Shown: positions 56,078-64,000 of the stretch, in pieces
Layout: every line of letters begins with the position of its first letter
Position numbering within the stretch: position 1 is the stretch's first letter
Assembly (NCBI GenBank): GCA_963726775.1
Contig: CAVSDL010000011.1
Span: 124,001 to 188,000 of the forward strand
Reading direction: 5' to 3'
Source of the DNA: CAIWHR01 sp963726775
GTDB taxonomy: Bacteria > Pseudomonadota > Gammaproteobacteria > Burkholderiales > Casimicrobiaceae
DNA: 64,000 bases
The notes under the pieces: model-generated
What the model saw: only the letters and a program-made list of their open reading frames with translations
Databases searched by the model: none
What the model was told of the DNA's origin: nothing
Made by a program: the position numbers and the translations under genes

Positions 56078-57904
56078 TCACGATCCGTTCCCCGGGATGG
56101 CAACCGGCAAGCCGCTCGGGGCGCGGCGGACCATTTCCAGTTGCCGCAGCCGCTCGGTCTCCTCGAGTGTCGTTTGCGCCGCCGTATCGGGCGCGGCCGC
56201 ATCGTCTACCGGCCGCCCGGCGCGCTGTGCCTGCTGCCAGTAACGTCCGACGCCCGCCTTCAGGTGTTCGGCCGCCTGCTCGGAAGTGATCCCGTGGTCT
56301 TCGGCCGTGGCGAGCGCTTGCGCGAGGATCCGCTCGTGCGCGGTCCCGACGAAATGCTGAAGGATGCCCGCGGTTGTAAGTGTGTGCTCGCTGTTCATGC
56401 AAAACAATGCCAATGCGGAAAACGCGGCTCCCTCTGCTGTGCCGTCGGCGGGCTGCGGGAGTGCAACCGTACGTGCCAACTGAGGTTGGAGCAGCAATCC
56501 CTGGATCAGTTCGCGGACGAGCGACGGTGCCCGCCGCTGACCCCGCAACCCTTGGACCGAATGGCGTTGCGGCCCCCGGTCGTCGTCGACGGAGCCGCCG
56601 CCGCGCGGTCGCGTCAGGGGCGATCCCACTTGATGCAAGAGCTCCCGCAGGTCGGATTCGGGGAGCCCGGTCAGGTCAGCCAGCCGGCGCCGCAGCAGCG
56701 CGGACAGAATCGGCGCGGTCAGTTGCGCAAGATAGGGGCGCGCCGCCGCCACCAGCGCGGCGCGGCCTTCCGCGGTCGACGGCGGATGGTGCGCGCACAA
56801 CTCCGCGAGCAGGAACTCCGACAACGGCGTTGCGCGGTCGATGGCCGCCTCGAACGCGGCCTTGCCGCGCTTGCGGATGAAATCGTCGGGATCTTCGCCG
56901 TCCGGCAGGAAGAGGAACACGGCGTTCTTGCCGTCCGCGAGAACCGGCAGCGCGTTCTCGAGCGCGCGCCATGCCGCCTTGCGGCCCGCGGTGTCGCCAT
57001 CGAAGCAGAACACGACGGTGTCGGCAAGGCGCAGAAGCTTCTGCGCATGGACGGGCGTCGTCGCGGTACCGAGCGTCGCGACCGCGTACTCGACCCCATG
57101 CTGGGCGAGCGCGACGACATCCATGTAGCCTTCGACGACGACGACCTTGCCGGCGTCGCGGATCGCGTTGCGCGCGAGGAACAGGCCGTAGAGTTCCCGC
57201 CCTTTCGAGAACAAAGGCGTTTCCGGCGAGTTGAGGTACTTGGGCTCGCCGTCGCCCAGCACGCGTCCGCCGAAGCCGATCACCTGGCCCCGGCTGTCGT
57301 GGATCGGAAACATGATCCGGTCGCGGAAGCGGTCGTAGCGTTTTCCGCCGTCGCCGGCGATCACCAGACCGGCAGTCCCGAGTTCCGGGTCGTCGTAATT
57401 CCCGAACGCCGCGGCGAGCGGTTGCCAGGCATCCGGCGCGTAGCCGACGCCGAATCGCGCGGCGATCGCGCCGGTGAGGCCGCGTCTCTTGAGATAGTCG
57501 ATGGCGCGCGGCGCATCCTTGAGCTGCGCACGGTAGAACTTCGCGGCCGTCAGCAGCAGCGCGTTGAGATCCTGGGCAAGCTCGCGGCGCTCGGTCTCCC
57601 CGGCCTGTGGCTCGACGCGCGGAACCTCGAGGCCGGCGTCCCGGGCAAGTTCCTCGACGGCCTCGGGAAACGATTTGCTGCCGTATTCCATCAGGAAGCC
57701 GATGGCGGTCCCGTGCACCCCGCAGCCGAAGCAATGGTAGAACTGTTTCGATTGGCTCACCGTGAACGACGGCGTCTTCTCGCTGTGAAACGGGCAGCAG
57801 GCGGTGTAGTTGGCGCCGGCTTTCTTCAGCGGGACGTACCGGTCGATGACATCGACGATGTCGACCCGGGATAGCAGCGTCTGGATGAAATCGTTAGGAA
57901 TCAT
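56078..57904 (-). CDS. dnaG: DNA primase DnaG
   Basis: 608 residues from the ATG at 57904 (MIPNDFIQTLLSRVDIVDVI). The zinc-binding ribbon has CCPFHSEKTPSF and FHCFGCG-type motifs (YHCFGCGVHGTAIGF); the TOPRIM core includes LVEGYMDVVAL-like VVVEGYMDVVALAQHG and CFDGDTAGRKAAWRAL; the C-terminal helicase-binding domain is shorter and more variable. It makes RNA primers for replication. It is in the conserved order after rpsU and yqeY. Confidence 0.98.
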   Translation of the reverse strand: MIPNDFIQTLLSRVDIVDVIDRYVPLKKAGANYTACCPFHSEKTPSFTVSQSKQFYHCFGCGVHGTAIGFLMEYGSKSFPEAVEELARDAGLEVPRVEPQAGETERRELAQDLNALLLTAAKFYRAQLKDAPRAIDYLKRRGLTGAIAARFGVGYAPDAWQPLAAAFGNYDDPELGTAGLVIAGDGGKRYDRFRDRIMFPIHDSRGQVIGFGGRVLGDGEPKYLNSPETPLFSKGRELYGLFLARNAIRDAGKVVVVEGYMDVVALAQHGVEYAVATLGTATTPVHAQKLLRLADTVVFCFDGDTAGRKAAWRALENALPVLADGKNAVFLFLPDGEDPDDFIRKRGKAAFEAAIDRATPLSEFLLAELCAHHPPSTAEGRAALVAAARPYLAQLTAPILSALLRRRLADLTGLPESDLRELLHQVGSPLTRPRGGGSVDDDRGPQRHSVQGLRGQRRAPSLVRELIQGLLLQPQLARTVALPQPADGTAEGAAFSALALFCMNSEHTLTTAGILQHFVGTAHERILAQALATAEDHGITSEQAAEHLKAGVGRYWQQAQRAGRPVDDAAAPDTAAQTTLEETERLRQLEMVRRAPSGLPVAIPGNGS

Positions 57905-58168
57905 TGACTTGACGCGGCCGTCCCGGCAAGGAAGACGTCGCGGCCGGCCCACATCGTGAGCCGGCCGGACGTTCACACGGCAGGGAACCTTTCAATTATA
58001 GGCGACCCGCCGCGCAGCGGTAGGGCAATCGGCGGACCGGCAATATGGGCGGAATCCGGGCTTCTCCCGGGCCACCGCACGCGCCGTCGGGAGAGCGCTT
58101 GCCGCGAGCGCGGGGGCCACGGCAGCAGCCATCGTGGTTTCCGGCGGAAACCCGATCCGAGGGGGCGG

Positions 58169-58615
58169 TCAGCGCGCCAGCTTGACCTTCACCATGGCTG
58201 AAACCGCCGCCAGGTCGGCCCTGCCCGCGAGCCTGGGCTTCAATAGGGCCATGACCTTGCCCATGCCTGCCATGCCCGCGGCGCCGGTGGCGGCCAATGC
58301 GGCGGCGATCTCCGCATCGATCTCGCCTTCCGAGAGCTGCGCGGGCATGTAGGCGGTCAGGACCGCGACCTCGGCCCGCTCGACGTCCGCCAGGTCCTCG
58401 CGGCGGCCGGCGACGAACTGGGTGATCGAGTCCTTGCGCTGCTTGAGCATCTTGTCGATCACGGCGAGCACGTCCGCGTCGGTCAGGTCGATGCGCTCGT
58501 CGACCTCGCGCTGCTTGACCGCGGCGAGCAGCATCCGGATCGTCGACAGCCGTGCAGTGTCGCGCTTGCGCATCGCGTCCTTCATGTCTTCGGTGATGCG
58601 GGCCTTGAGCGTCAT
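58169..58615 (-). CDS. yqeY: GatB/YqeY domain protein
   Basis: 148 residues from the ATG at 58615. YqeY features: LKARITEDMKDAMRKRDTARLSTIRMLLAA over residues 3-32, then REVDERIDLTDADVLAVIDKMLKQRKDSI and the C-terminal GKVMALLKPRLAGRADLAAV. The fold is the tRNA-amidotransferase GatB tail domain; its role here is not established. The gene lies between rpsU and dnaG, the standard betaproteobacterial order. Confidence 0.95.
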   Translation of the reverse strand: MTLKARITEDMKDAMRKRDTARLSTIRMLLAAVKQREVDERIDLTDADVLAVIDKMLKQRKDSITQFVAGRREDLADVERAEVAVLTAYMPAQLSEGEIDAEIAAALAATGAAGMAGMGKVMALLKPRLAGRADLAAVSAMVKVKLAR

Positions 58616-58669
58616 GGTCGACTCCGTGGTGGGGCGGCTCCGTTTCGCTGCGCGCCGGCGGTCCAAAGC

Positions 58670-58695
58670 AAAAAGGGGCGAATCGCTTCGCCCCT
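58670..58695 (-). terminator. Intrinsic terminator or attenuator after rpsU
   Basis: On the minus strand AGGGGCGAA-GCGA-TTCGCCCCT (58695-58674) is followed by TTTT. It lies 29 bases past the rpsU stop, so it can end the abundant rpsU message while letting some transcription continue into yqeY, dnaG and rpoD. Confidence 0.88.
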
Positions 58696-58724
58696 CGGTG
58701 CCGGTTGTGCGCGCCGCTGCGCGA

Positions 58725-58937
58725 TCAGTAGAGCTTGGGCGGCAGCTGCTGGCTGCGCAGGCGCTTGTAATGGCGCTTCACGGCGGCGGCGAGCTTGCGC
58801 TTGCGCTCGGCGGTCGGCTTTTCGTAGAACTCGCGGGCGCGGAGTTCGGTGAGGAGGCCGGTCTTCTCGATGGTGCGTTTGAAGCGGCGCAGTGCCACTT
58901 CGAAAGGCTCGTTGTCGCGAACGCGAACGCTGGACAT
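58725..58937 (-). CDS. rpsU: 30S ribosomal protein S21
   Basis: 70 residues from the ATG at 58937. It is small and very basic, with the family pattern VRVRDNEPFEVALRRFKRT, FYEKPTAERKRKLAAAVKRH and the short C-terminus. S21 helps the 30S subunit pair with the mRNA leader. It heads the macromolecular-synthesis block, behind a good promoter and followed by an intrinsic terminator. Confidence 0.98.
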   Translation of the reverse strand: MSSVRVRDNEPFEVALRRFKRTIEKTGLLTELRAREFYEKPTAERKRKLAAAVKRHYKRLRSQQLPPKLY

Positions 58938-58979
58938 GAAACGTATTCCTTTGGTTACAGGAGCTTGTGATAGCCCATG

Positions 58980-59008
58980 AATATAGCAGTGGAGGCGTGA
59001 CCGCGCAA
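58980..59008 (-). promoter_or_regulatory. Sigma-70 promoter of rpsU
   Basis: On the minus strand a TTGCGC -35 (59008-59003) and a TATATT -10 (58985-58980) are separated by 17 bases. The start site would be near 58973, leaving a leader of about 36 bases. Confidence 0.65.
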
Positions 59009-59015
59009 GTCCCAC

Positions 59016-59021
59016 TATAAT
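59016..59021 (+). promoter_or_regulatory. Candidate -10 box of tsaD
   Basis: A perfect TATAAT on the plus strand, about 105 bases upstream of the tsaD ATG and overlapping the divergent rpsU promoter region. No clear -35 at 16-18 bases, so confidence is limited. Confidence 0.4.
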
Positions 59022-59125
59022 CGAGCGGTTTGGCCTGCTTCGGTCCGCAGGGAGTGGCCGAGCCGCCGGATCCGGGCAACGACGCCCGGGCCATGAATCC
59101 GCCTGCATTCCGTTCCCGTACCCCC

Positions 59126-60151
59126 ATGCGCGTCCTCGGCATCGAAACCTCCTGCGACGAGACCGGTCTTGCCGTCTACGACACGAATGGCGGCCTGCTT
59201 GCGCATGCGCTCCACTCCCAGGTCGCGATGCACGAGGCCTACGGCGGCGTCGTGCCGGAACTCGCGTCGCGCGACCATGTGCGGCGCGTCGTTCCGCTGG
59301 CCCGGCGCGTGCTGTCGGAGGCGGCGACGCTGCTTTCCGGCCTCGATGGCATCGCCTACACGCAAGGGCCCGGGCTGGCGGGGGCGTTGCTCGTCGGCGC
59401 GAGCGTGGCCAACGCGCTCGGATTTGCGCTGGGCAAGCCCGTCGTCGGCATCCATCATCTCGAAGGACATCTGCTGTCGCCGCTGCTCGCCGACCCGAAG
59501 CCCGCATTTCCCTTCGTCGCGTTGCTGGTTTCGGGCGGCCACAGCCAGCTCTTCGACGTCGAAGGCGTAGGCCGCTATCGGCTCCTCGGCGACACGCTTG
59601 ACGACGCCGCCGGCGAGGCATTCGACAAGACGGCGAAACTGCTCGGCCTGCCGTATCCCGGAGGGCCGGCGCTCGCACGCCTTGCGGAAGCGGGGCGCGA
59701 CGGCGCAGTGTCGCTGCCGCGGCCGATGCTCTACAGCGGGGATCTCGACATGAGCTTCAGCGGCCTGAAAACCGCGGTGCTGACGCTCGCGCGGCGGCAG
59801 GCCGCGGCGGGGGCGTTGGACGACGCGCACAAAGCGGATATCGCTTGCGAATTCCAGCACGCTGTCGTCGATGTCCTCGTCGCGAAAGCGCTGGCCGCGC
59901 TGGACGCGGCAAGGCGAGCGCAGCTCGTCGTGGCGGGCGGGGTGGGGGCGAACAGCGAACTGCGATCCCGACTCTCCGCGCAAGTGGAAGCGCGCGGCGG
60001 GCGCGTCTACTTTCCGCCGCTCGCCTTCTGCACCGACAACGGGGCGATGATTGCCCTCGTCGGCGCATTGCGGCTCGCTTCGGCACGGAGCGACGGCTAC
60101 GAATTTACGGTGCGCCCGCGCTGGGATCTGGCGACGCTGTCGGCCGCTTGA
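59126..60151 (+). CDS. tsaD: tRNA N6-threonylcarbamoyladenosine transferase TsaD
   Basis: 341 residues from the ATG at 59126 (MRVLGIETSCDETGLAVYD). The metal-binding HHLEGH motif is at GIHHLEGHLLSPLL, and the ATP-fold signatures LVSGGHSQLFDVEG and LVVAGGVGANSELR are present. It transfers threonylcarbamoyl to A37 of ANN-decoding tRNAs with TsaB and TsaE. It is divergent from rpsU, as in many Proteobacteria. A longer frame to 59030 has no typical start. Confidence 0.98.
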   Translation: MRVLGIETSCDETGLAVYDTNGGLLAHALHSQVAMHEAYGGVVPELASRDHVRRVVPLARRVLSEAATLLSGLDGIAYTQGPGLAGALLVGASVANALGFALGKPVVGIHHLEGHLLSPLLADPKPAFPFVALLVSGGHSQLFDVEGVGRYRLLGDTLDDAAGEAFDKTAKLLGLPYPGGPALARLAEAGRDGAVSLPRPMLYSGDLDMSFSGLKTAVLTLARRQAAAGALDDAHKADIACEFQHAVVDVLVAKALAALDAARRAQLVVAGGVGANSELRSRLSAQVEARGGRVYFPPLAFCTDNGAMIALVGALRLASARSDGYEFTVRPRWDLATLSAA

Positions 60152-60159
60152 GCCGCCGG

Positions 60160-60759
60160 TCAGCGTCCGATCGTCCGCTCCTTGCCCGACAGGAGCTGCC
60201 GTATGTTGCTCCGGTGCCGCCAGAACAGCAGCGCGGAAATCGGGATCCACGCCCACGCAATCGGCGTGCTGCCGAACACATAGATCGCACCGATCGGCGC
60301 CAGCGCCGCGACGGTGAGCGCCGCGAGCGAACTGATCTTGAAACCGTAAGCCATCACCAGCCAGACGATGCCGAGTGCCAGGCCCAGCGGCCACGAGAGC
60401 GCGATCAGGATGCCGGCCGCGGTCGCGACACCCTTGCCGCCCGCGAACCCGTGGAACAGCGGGAACAGATGTCCGACAAAGACCGCGAGCGCGACGGCGG
60501 GCACGGCCCAATCCGTGGCGCCGACCGCCGGCGCCAGATGCTGCGCGAGGAACACGGCGAGCCAACCTTTGGCGCCATCGCCGATGAGCGTGAGCGCCGC
60601 CGCCGCCTTGTTCCCGGTGCGCAGCACGTTGGTCGCACCGGGATTTCCCGAGCCGTAGCTGTGCGGATCGGGCAGCCGGAACAGAGCGCTCGCGACAACG
60701 GCAAACGACACCGAGCCGATCAGATAGGCGGCCGCAACGAAGGCGAGCGACACTAGCAT
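60160..60759 (-). CDS. plsY: Glycerol-3-phosphate acyltransferase PlsY
   Basis: 199 residues, five or more membrane helices. PlsY motifs: GSVSFAVV, DPHSYGSGNPGATNVLR, GDGAKGWLAV, HLFPLFHGFAGGKGVAT. It acylates glycerol-3-phosphate with acyl-phosphate in the inner membrane, the first step of phospholipid synthesis. It converges with tsaD and diverges from folB; the tsaD-plsY-folB arrangement is common in this group. Confidence 0.97.
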   Translation of the reverse strand: MLVSLAFVAAAYLIGSVSFAVVASALFRLPDPHSYGSGNPGATNVLRTGNKAAAALTLIGDGAKGWLAVFLAQHLAPAVGATDWAVPAVALAVFVGHLFPLFHGFAGGKGVATAAGILIALSWPLGLALGIVWLVMAYGFKISSLAALTVAALAPIGAIYVFGSTPIAWAWIPISALLFWRHRSNIRQLLSGKERTIGR

Positions 60760-60819
60760 CGCTGCGTCGGGGGCCGAGTGGGTCGGTTAGAATGCATTCG
60801 ACGATTCTAGCAAACGCGG

Positions 60820-61173
60820 ATGAACACGATCTTCATACACGACCTGCGCGTCGAGACGCGCATCGGCGTCTACGATTGGGAGCGGCACCTGCCGCAGACG
60901 CTGCGCCTCGACGTCGAACTCGGCCTTGCGTCGGACCGGGTCTTCGAGAGCGGCGACTTCGCGGACGCGCTCGACTACTCGGCGGTCGTGACGCGTCTGC
61001 AGGCATTCGCTGCCGATCATCCGCACCAGCTGCTCGAGCGATTCGCGCAGGCGGTTGCCGACATCCTGCTCTCCGAGTTCGCGGCGCCGTGGGTCAAGGT
61101 GCGCGTGGCCAAGCTCGCGCCGATGCGCGGCGTGAAGGAACTGGGAGTTGCGATCGAGCGCCGCCGAGCGTGA
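60820..61173 (+). CDS. folB: Dihydroneopterin aldolase FolB
   Basis: 117 residues from the ATG at 60820. Pattern: FIHDLRVETRIGVYDWERH, ALDYSAVVTRLQAF, and the end VKVRVAKLAPMRGVKELGVAIER. It cleaves dihydroneopterin in folate synthesis in the cytoplasm. Upstream, TAGAAT (60788-60793) could be a -10; it pairs with ATTCTA at 60804-60809 as an inverted repeat. Confidence 0.95.
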   Translation: MNTIFIHDLRVETRIGVYDWERHLPQTLRLDVELGLASDRVFESGDFADALDYSAVVTRLQAFAADHPHQLLERFAQAVADILLSEFAAPWVKVRVAKLAPMRGVKELGVAIERRRA

Positions 61174-61218
61174 TGGCGGGGCGCCTCGGCCCCGACGATG
61201 GACGTGTTTGGCGCGGGC

Positions 61219-62118
61219 TCAGCCGCGCGGATGGTGCTGCGCATGCAGCTGCTTTAACCGCTCGCGCGCGACGTGCGTGTAGATCGTCGTCGTCGTGATG
61301 TCGGCGTGGCCGAGCAGGAGCTGCACGACGCGCAGGTCGGCGCCGTGGTTGAGGAGGTGCGTCGCGAATGCGTGCCGCAGCACGTGGGGCGACAGCTTGG
61401 TGGCGGGGAGCCCCGCCTTCACCGCGTAGCGCTTCAGCAGGACCCAGAATCCCTGCCGGGTGAGCGGGCCGCGGCGCGAGGTGACGAACATCGAATCGCT
61501 CTTGCCGTCGCCCGCGAGCTCCCCGCGTGCTTCGGCAAGATAGCGCTTCAGCCACTCGATCGCCTCCTCGCCGAGCGGCACGAGGCGCTCCTTGCTGCCC
61601 TTGCCGAGTACGCGCACGACGCCCATGTCGAGCGACACCTGCGCGAGCTTCAGTCCGGTGAGCTCGGAAACGCGCAATCCGGTCGCGTAGAGGGTTTCCA
61701 GCATGGCGCGGTCCCGAAGACCCAGCATGGTGCCGGTATCCGGCGCGGCGAGCAGCGACTCGACCTGCGTTTCGCTGAGGTTCTTCGGAAGACGGCGCGG
61801 CAGCCTGGGCGCGCGCACGCGGGACGTGGGATCGGCACGCAGCGCCGACTGCTGCATCTGCAAACCGTAGAATCGCCGCAACGACGACAGGCGGCGCGCG
61901 ATCGACGTTGCCTTGGCCTTCGCACGGTACTGGTCGGCGAGGAACGCCTCGACGTCGCTACGCTGCGCGGCGAGCAGCGCGCCGCCGCGCCGGGCGAGCC
62001 ATGCCGCCCATTGCGTGAGGTCGCGGCGATAGCTCGCCAGCGACGCGGGCGCGAGACCATCCTGCAGCCATACCTGGTCGCAAAAGGCGTCGATCAGAGC
62101 GGCGGACGCTTTTTCCAT
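61219..62118 (-). CDS. xerD: Site-specific tyrosine recombinase XerD
   Basis: 299 residues. N-terminal SAM-like DNA-binding domain (SLASYRRDLTQWAAWLARRG), then the catalytic domain with Arg in ATGLRVSELTGL, Lys in GKGSKERLVPLG, the HxLRHAFATHLLNHG box and the nucleophile Tyr in TTTTIYTHVARERL. XerD with XerC resolves chromosome dimers at dif. The size and PHVLRHAFATH pattern favour XerD over XerC. Confidence 0.93.
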   Translation of the reverse strand: MEKASAALIDAFCDQVWLQDGLAPASLASYRRDLTQWAAWLARRGGALLAAQRSDVEAFLADQYRAKAKATSIARRLSSLRRFYGLQMQQSALRADPTSRVRAPRLPRRLPKNLSETQVESLLAAPDTGTMLGLRDRAMLETLYATGLRVSELTGLKLAQVSLDMGVVRVLGKGSKERLVPLGEEAIEWLKRYLAEARGELAGDGKSDSMFVTSRRGPLTRQGFWVLLKRYAVKAGLPATKLSPHVLRHAFATHLLNHGADLRVVQLLLGHADITTTTIYTHVARERLKQLHAQHHPRG

Positions 62119-62170
62119 CGACTGTTCGCGAGCATGGGGCTGACGGAAGTGGAAAGCGAGCCGTCGGTCG

Positions 62171-62660
62171 TCACGCGCCGAAGCGGTAGCCCTCGTGCTC
62201 GAGCAGCCAGCGCTTGATGGCGATCGGATCGCCGTCGGTGACGCCCATGAAACCGCCGAGCGAACCCTGGCTGCCGACGACCCGGTGGCACGGCACGATC
62301 ACGGCGATCGCGTTTGCGCCGCAGGCGCCGCCGACCGCGCGGGGCGCGGTGTGCAGCAGGCGCGCCAGTTCGCCGTAGGTACGCGATTCGCCGACCGGAA
62401 TCTTGGTCAGCGCCTGCCAGACGCGCCGGCGAAATGCGGTGCCCTGCGGCGCGAGCGGACACCGTAAAGCGAAACTGCGGATCGTCGAGCCAGCGCTCCA
62501 GCTCCCGCACCGCGCGCTCGGCGACGGTGTCCGCGGGCGCCTGCGCGCGCTCGGACCGCGGCAGGAATTCGATGCCGGTCACGGCGCCGCCCGCCGTGCG
62601 GATGCCCAGCACCGCGAACGGCGCTTTCATCCTGGCCGCATAGGCAGGCTTGGCGTTCAT
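62171..62660 (-). pseudogene. ogt: Methylated-DNA-protein cysteine methyltransferase (Ogt/Ada type), frameshifted
   Basis: The gene starts at 62660 (MNAKPAYAARMKAPF). After FRFTV the frame shifts near 62456-62464; in the other frame PLAPQGTAFRRRVWQALTKI, GESRTYGELARLL, the active-site IVPCHRV and LLEHEGYRFGA continue to a stop at 62171-62173. The reconstructed protein (about 160 residues) has all hallmarks of a DNA repair alkyltransferase. The break may be a sequencing error. It is 52 bases from xerD. Confidence 0.82.
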
Positions 62661-62688
62661 CGCGTACCCCCTCTTCTGTGTCCCGGAT

Positions 62689-63990
62689 TCAACCCATTTT
62701 CATCTGCCGCGGCAGAAACGTGACGAGCTCCGGGAAGAACCAGATCCCCAGCACCGCGGCGATCATCAGCCAGAACATCGGCAATGCGTTCTTCGCGATA
62801 TACGTGATCTGCTTGCCGGTCATTCCCTGCAGGACGAACAGATTGAAGCCGACCGGTGGCGTGATCTGCGCCATCTCGACCACCAGCACGATGAAAATGC
62901 CGAACCACAGCAGATCGATGCCGGCGGCGTCGACGGTGGGCAGGATCACGCCCATGGTCAGAACGACCATCGAAATGCCATCGAGGAAGCAGCCGAGCAC
63001 GACATAGAAACCCATCAGCGCGACGATGAGCGCGAACGGCGTCAGGCCGAGCCCGCCGATCCACTCGGCGAGATGGCGCGGCAATCCGATGTACCCCATC
63101 GCCAGCGTCAGGAAGGCGGCGCCGGCGAGTATCAACGCAATCATGCAGTAGAGACGCGTCGCGCCCATCAGGCTTTCGCCGAAGGTGCTCCGGCTGAGCG
63201 AACCCTGCAGTGCGGATATCGCGAGCGAGCCGACGACTCCCAGCGCCGCGGCCTCGGTGGCCGTCGCGACGCCGGCGTAGATCGATCCCAGCACCAGAGC
63301 GATCAGCAGCATGACGGGGATGAGGTTCCGCGACGCATGAAGCTTCTGCGCCAGCGTGGTGCGCTCGACCGCGTCCGGAATCGCACCCGGATGCAGCATT
63401 GCCCAGGCAACGATGTAGCCCGAGAACAAGAGGGCGAGCAGCGCCCCCGGGATCACACCGGCGATGAAGAGCTGGGCGATCGACACGTTGGCGGCCACGC
63501 CATACACGATCATGATGATCGACGGCGGAATCAGCAGGCCCAGCGTGCCGGCGCCGGCGAGCGTGCCGATCGTGATGCCCTCGGGATAGCCGCGCGCCTT
63601 CAATTCGGGCAGCGTCATCTTGCCGATCGTGGCACAGGTGGCGGCGGAGGAGCCCGACACTGCCGCGAATATCGTGCAGCCGATGATGTTGGTGTGCAGC
63701 AGGCGCCCCGGGAGGCGCTCGAGCCAGGGGGCGAGACCGCGGAACATGTCGTCGGAGAGCCGGGTGCGGAAAAGAATCTCGCCCATCCAGACGAACAGCG
63801 GCAGCGCAGTCAATGTCCACGACGACGACGAACCCCAGATCGTCACCGCCATCGCATCGCCCGCGGGCCGCGACGCGAACAGCTCCATGCCGATCCACGC
63901 GACGCCCGAAAGCGCCAGCCCGATCCAGACACCGCTCCCCAGCAGCGCGAACAGCGCGATGACGAGGAGCGTGGTGATCAGCGCGTCCAT
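62689..63990 (-). CDS. dctM: TRAP transporter large permease (DctM)
   Basis: 433 residues, about twelve helices, with DctM signatures WMGEILFRTRLSDDMFRG, AAVSGSSAATCATIGKM, ELKARGYPEGITIGTLAGAGTLG, LLIPPSIIMIVYGV and AQITPPVGFNLFVLQGM. It forms the ion-coupled channel for an organic acid; the small permease and binding protein are expected beyond the window end. It is 28 bases upstream of ogt on the same strand. Confidence 0.95.
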   Translation of the reverse strand: MDALITTLLVIALFALLGSGVWIGLALSGVAWIGMELFASRPAGDAMAVTIWGSSSSWTLTALPLFVWMGEILFRTRLSDDMFRGLAPWLERLPGRLLHTNIIGCTIFAAVSGSSAATCATIGKMTLPELKARGYPEGITIGTLAGAGTLGLLIPPSIIMIVYGVAANVSIAQLFIAGVIPGALLALLFSGYIVAWAMLHPGAIPDAVERTTLAQKLHASRNLIPVMLLIALVLGSIYAGVATATEAAALGVVGSLAISALQGSLSRSTFGESLMGATRLYCMIALILAGAAFLTLAMGYIGLPRHLAEWIGGLGLTPFALIVALMGFYVVLGCFLDGISMVVLTMGVILPTVDAAGIDLLWFGIFIVLVVEMAQITPPVGFNLFVLQGMTGKQITYIAKNALPMFWLMIAAVLGIWFFPELVTFLPRQMKMG

Positions 63991-64000
63991 GCCGGCATCA

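Overview
The window is high-GC DNA with dense gene packing, many ATGA/GTGA start-stop overlaps, a macromolecular-synthesis block (rpsU-yqeY-dnaG-rpoD) and short dispersed GC-rich repeats. Together with complete pathways for oxygen-independent aromatic catabolism this points to a facultatively anaerobic, probably denitrifying betaproteobacterium of the Aromatoleum/Thauera metabolic type. Taxonomy is inferred from gene content, not measured.

Region 1 (1-8443, + strand) is a quinohemoprotein amine dehydrogenase (QHNDH) operon: alpha subunit (cut by the window edge), radical-SAM crosslinking enzyme QhpD, the small gamma subunit QhpC with all four crosslink pairs recognisable, beta subunit, two U32-family proteins resembling UbiV and UbiU, the exporter QhpF (frameshifted) and the leader protease QhpE. 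The flavin monooxygenase QhpG, which hydroxylates the gamma-subunit Trp with O2 in Paracoccus, is not seen; the U32 pair sits in the operon instead. UbiU/UbiV do O2-independent hydroxylation in ubiquinone synthesis, so an anaerobic route to the CTQ cofactor is the main hypothesis of this report.

Region 2 (8493-28724) matches the anaerobic indole-3-acetate (iaa) pathway: GntR regulator, thiolase, acyl-CoA ligase, hydantoinase/oxoprolinase A and B, a decarboxylating-type acyl-CoA dehydrogenase, a B12-dependent mutase (small and frameshifted large subunit), a three-subunit molybdenum hydroxylase, a class III CoA-transferase and a periplasmic binding protein, plus a divergent 3-hydroxyacyl-CoA dehydrogenase/enoyl-CoA hydratase fusion and an NnrS-type membrane protein.

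Region 3 (28889-33898) holds small stress or nitrosative-type genes: two polytopic membrane proteins, DUF59, a tandem GNAT, hemerythrin and DUF2249. A perfect FNR/DNR-type box precedes the hemerythrin gene. Region 4 (33895-43976, minus strand) encodes 4-hydroxybenzoyl-CoA reductase (hcrCAB), a phenylacetate-CoA ligase and phenylacetyl-CoA:acceptor oxidoreductase (padBCD) with a hotdog thioesterase. Regions 1, 2 and 4 fit together: an amine dehydrogenase of the phenylethylamine/tryptamine type would yield phenylacetate or indoleacetate, which the pad/hcr and iaa genes then channel to benzoyl-CoA and anthraniloyl-CoA without oxygen.

Region 5 (44142-53292) is mixed: GNAT, a cysteine-free Rrf2 regulator, an apparently empty 0.8 kb, a sulfotransferase/coiled-coil protein, a small barrel-like protein, a frameshifted aminoglycoside/choline-kinase-like gene, tRNA-Ile(CAT), a Pat-type acetyltransferase and a universal stress protein. 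Region 6 (53424-63990) is core housekeeping: rpoD, dnaG, yqeY, rpsU, tsaD, plsY, folB, xerD, a frameshifted ogt and a TRAP transporter permease. Four otherwise intact genes each carry one single-base frameshift, which suggests sequence errors as much as real decay.
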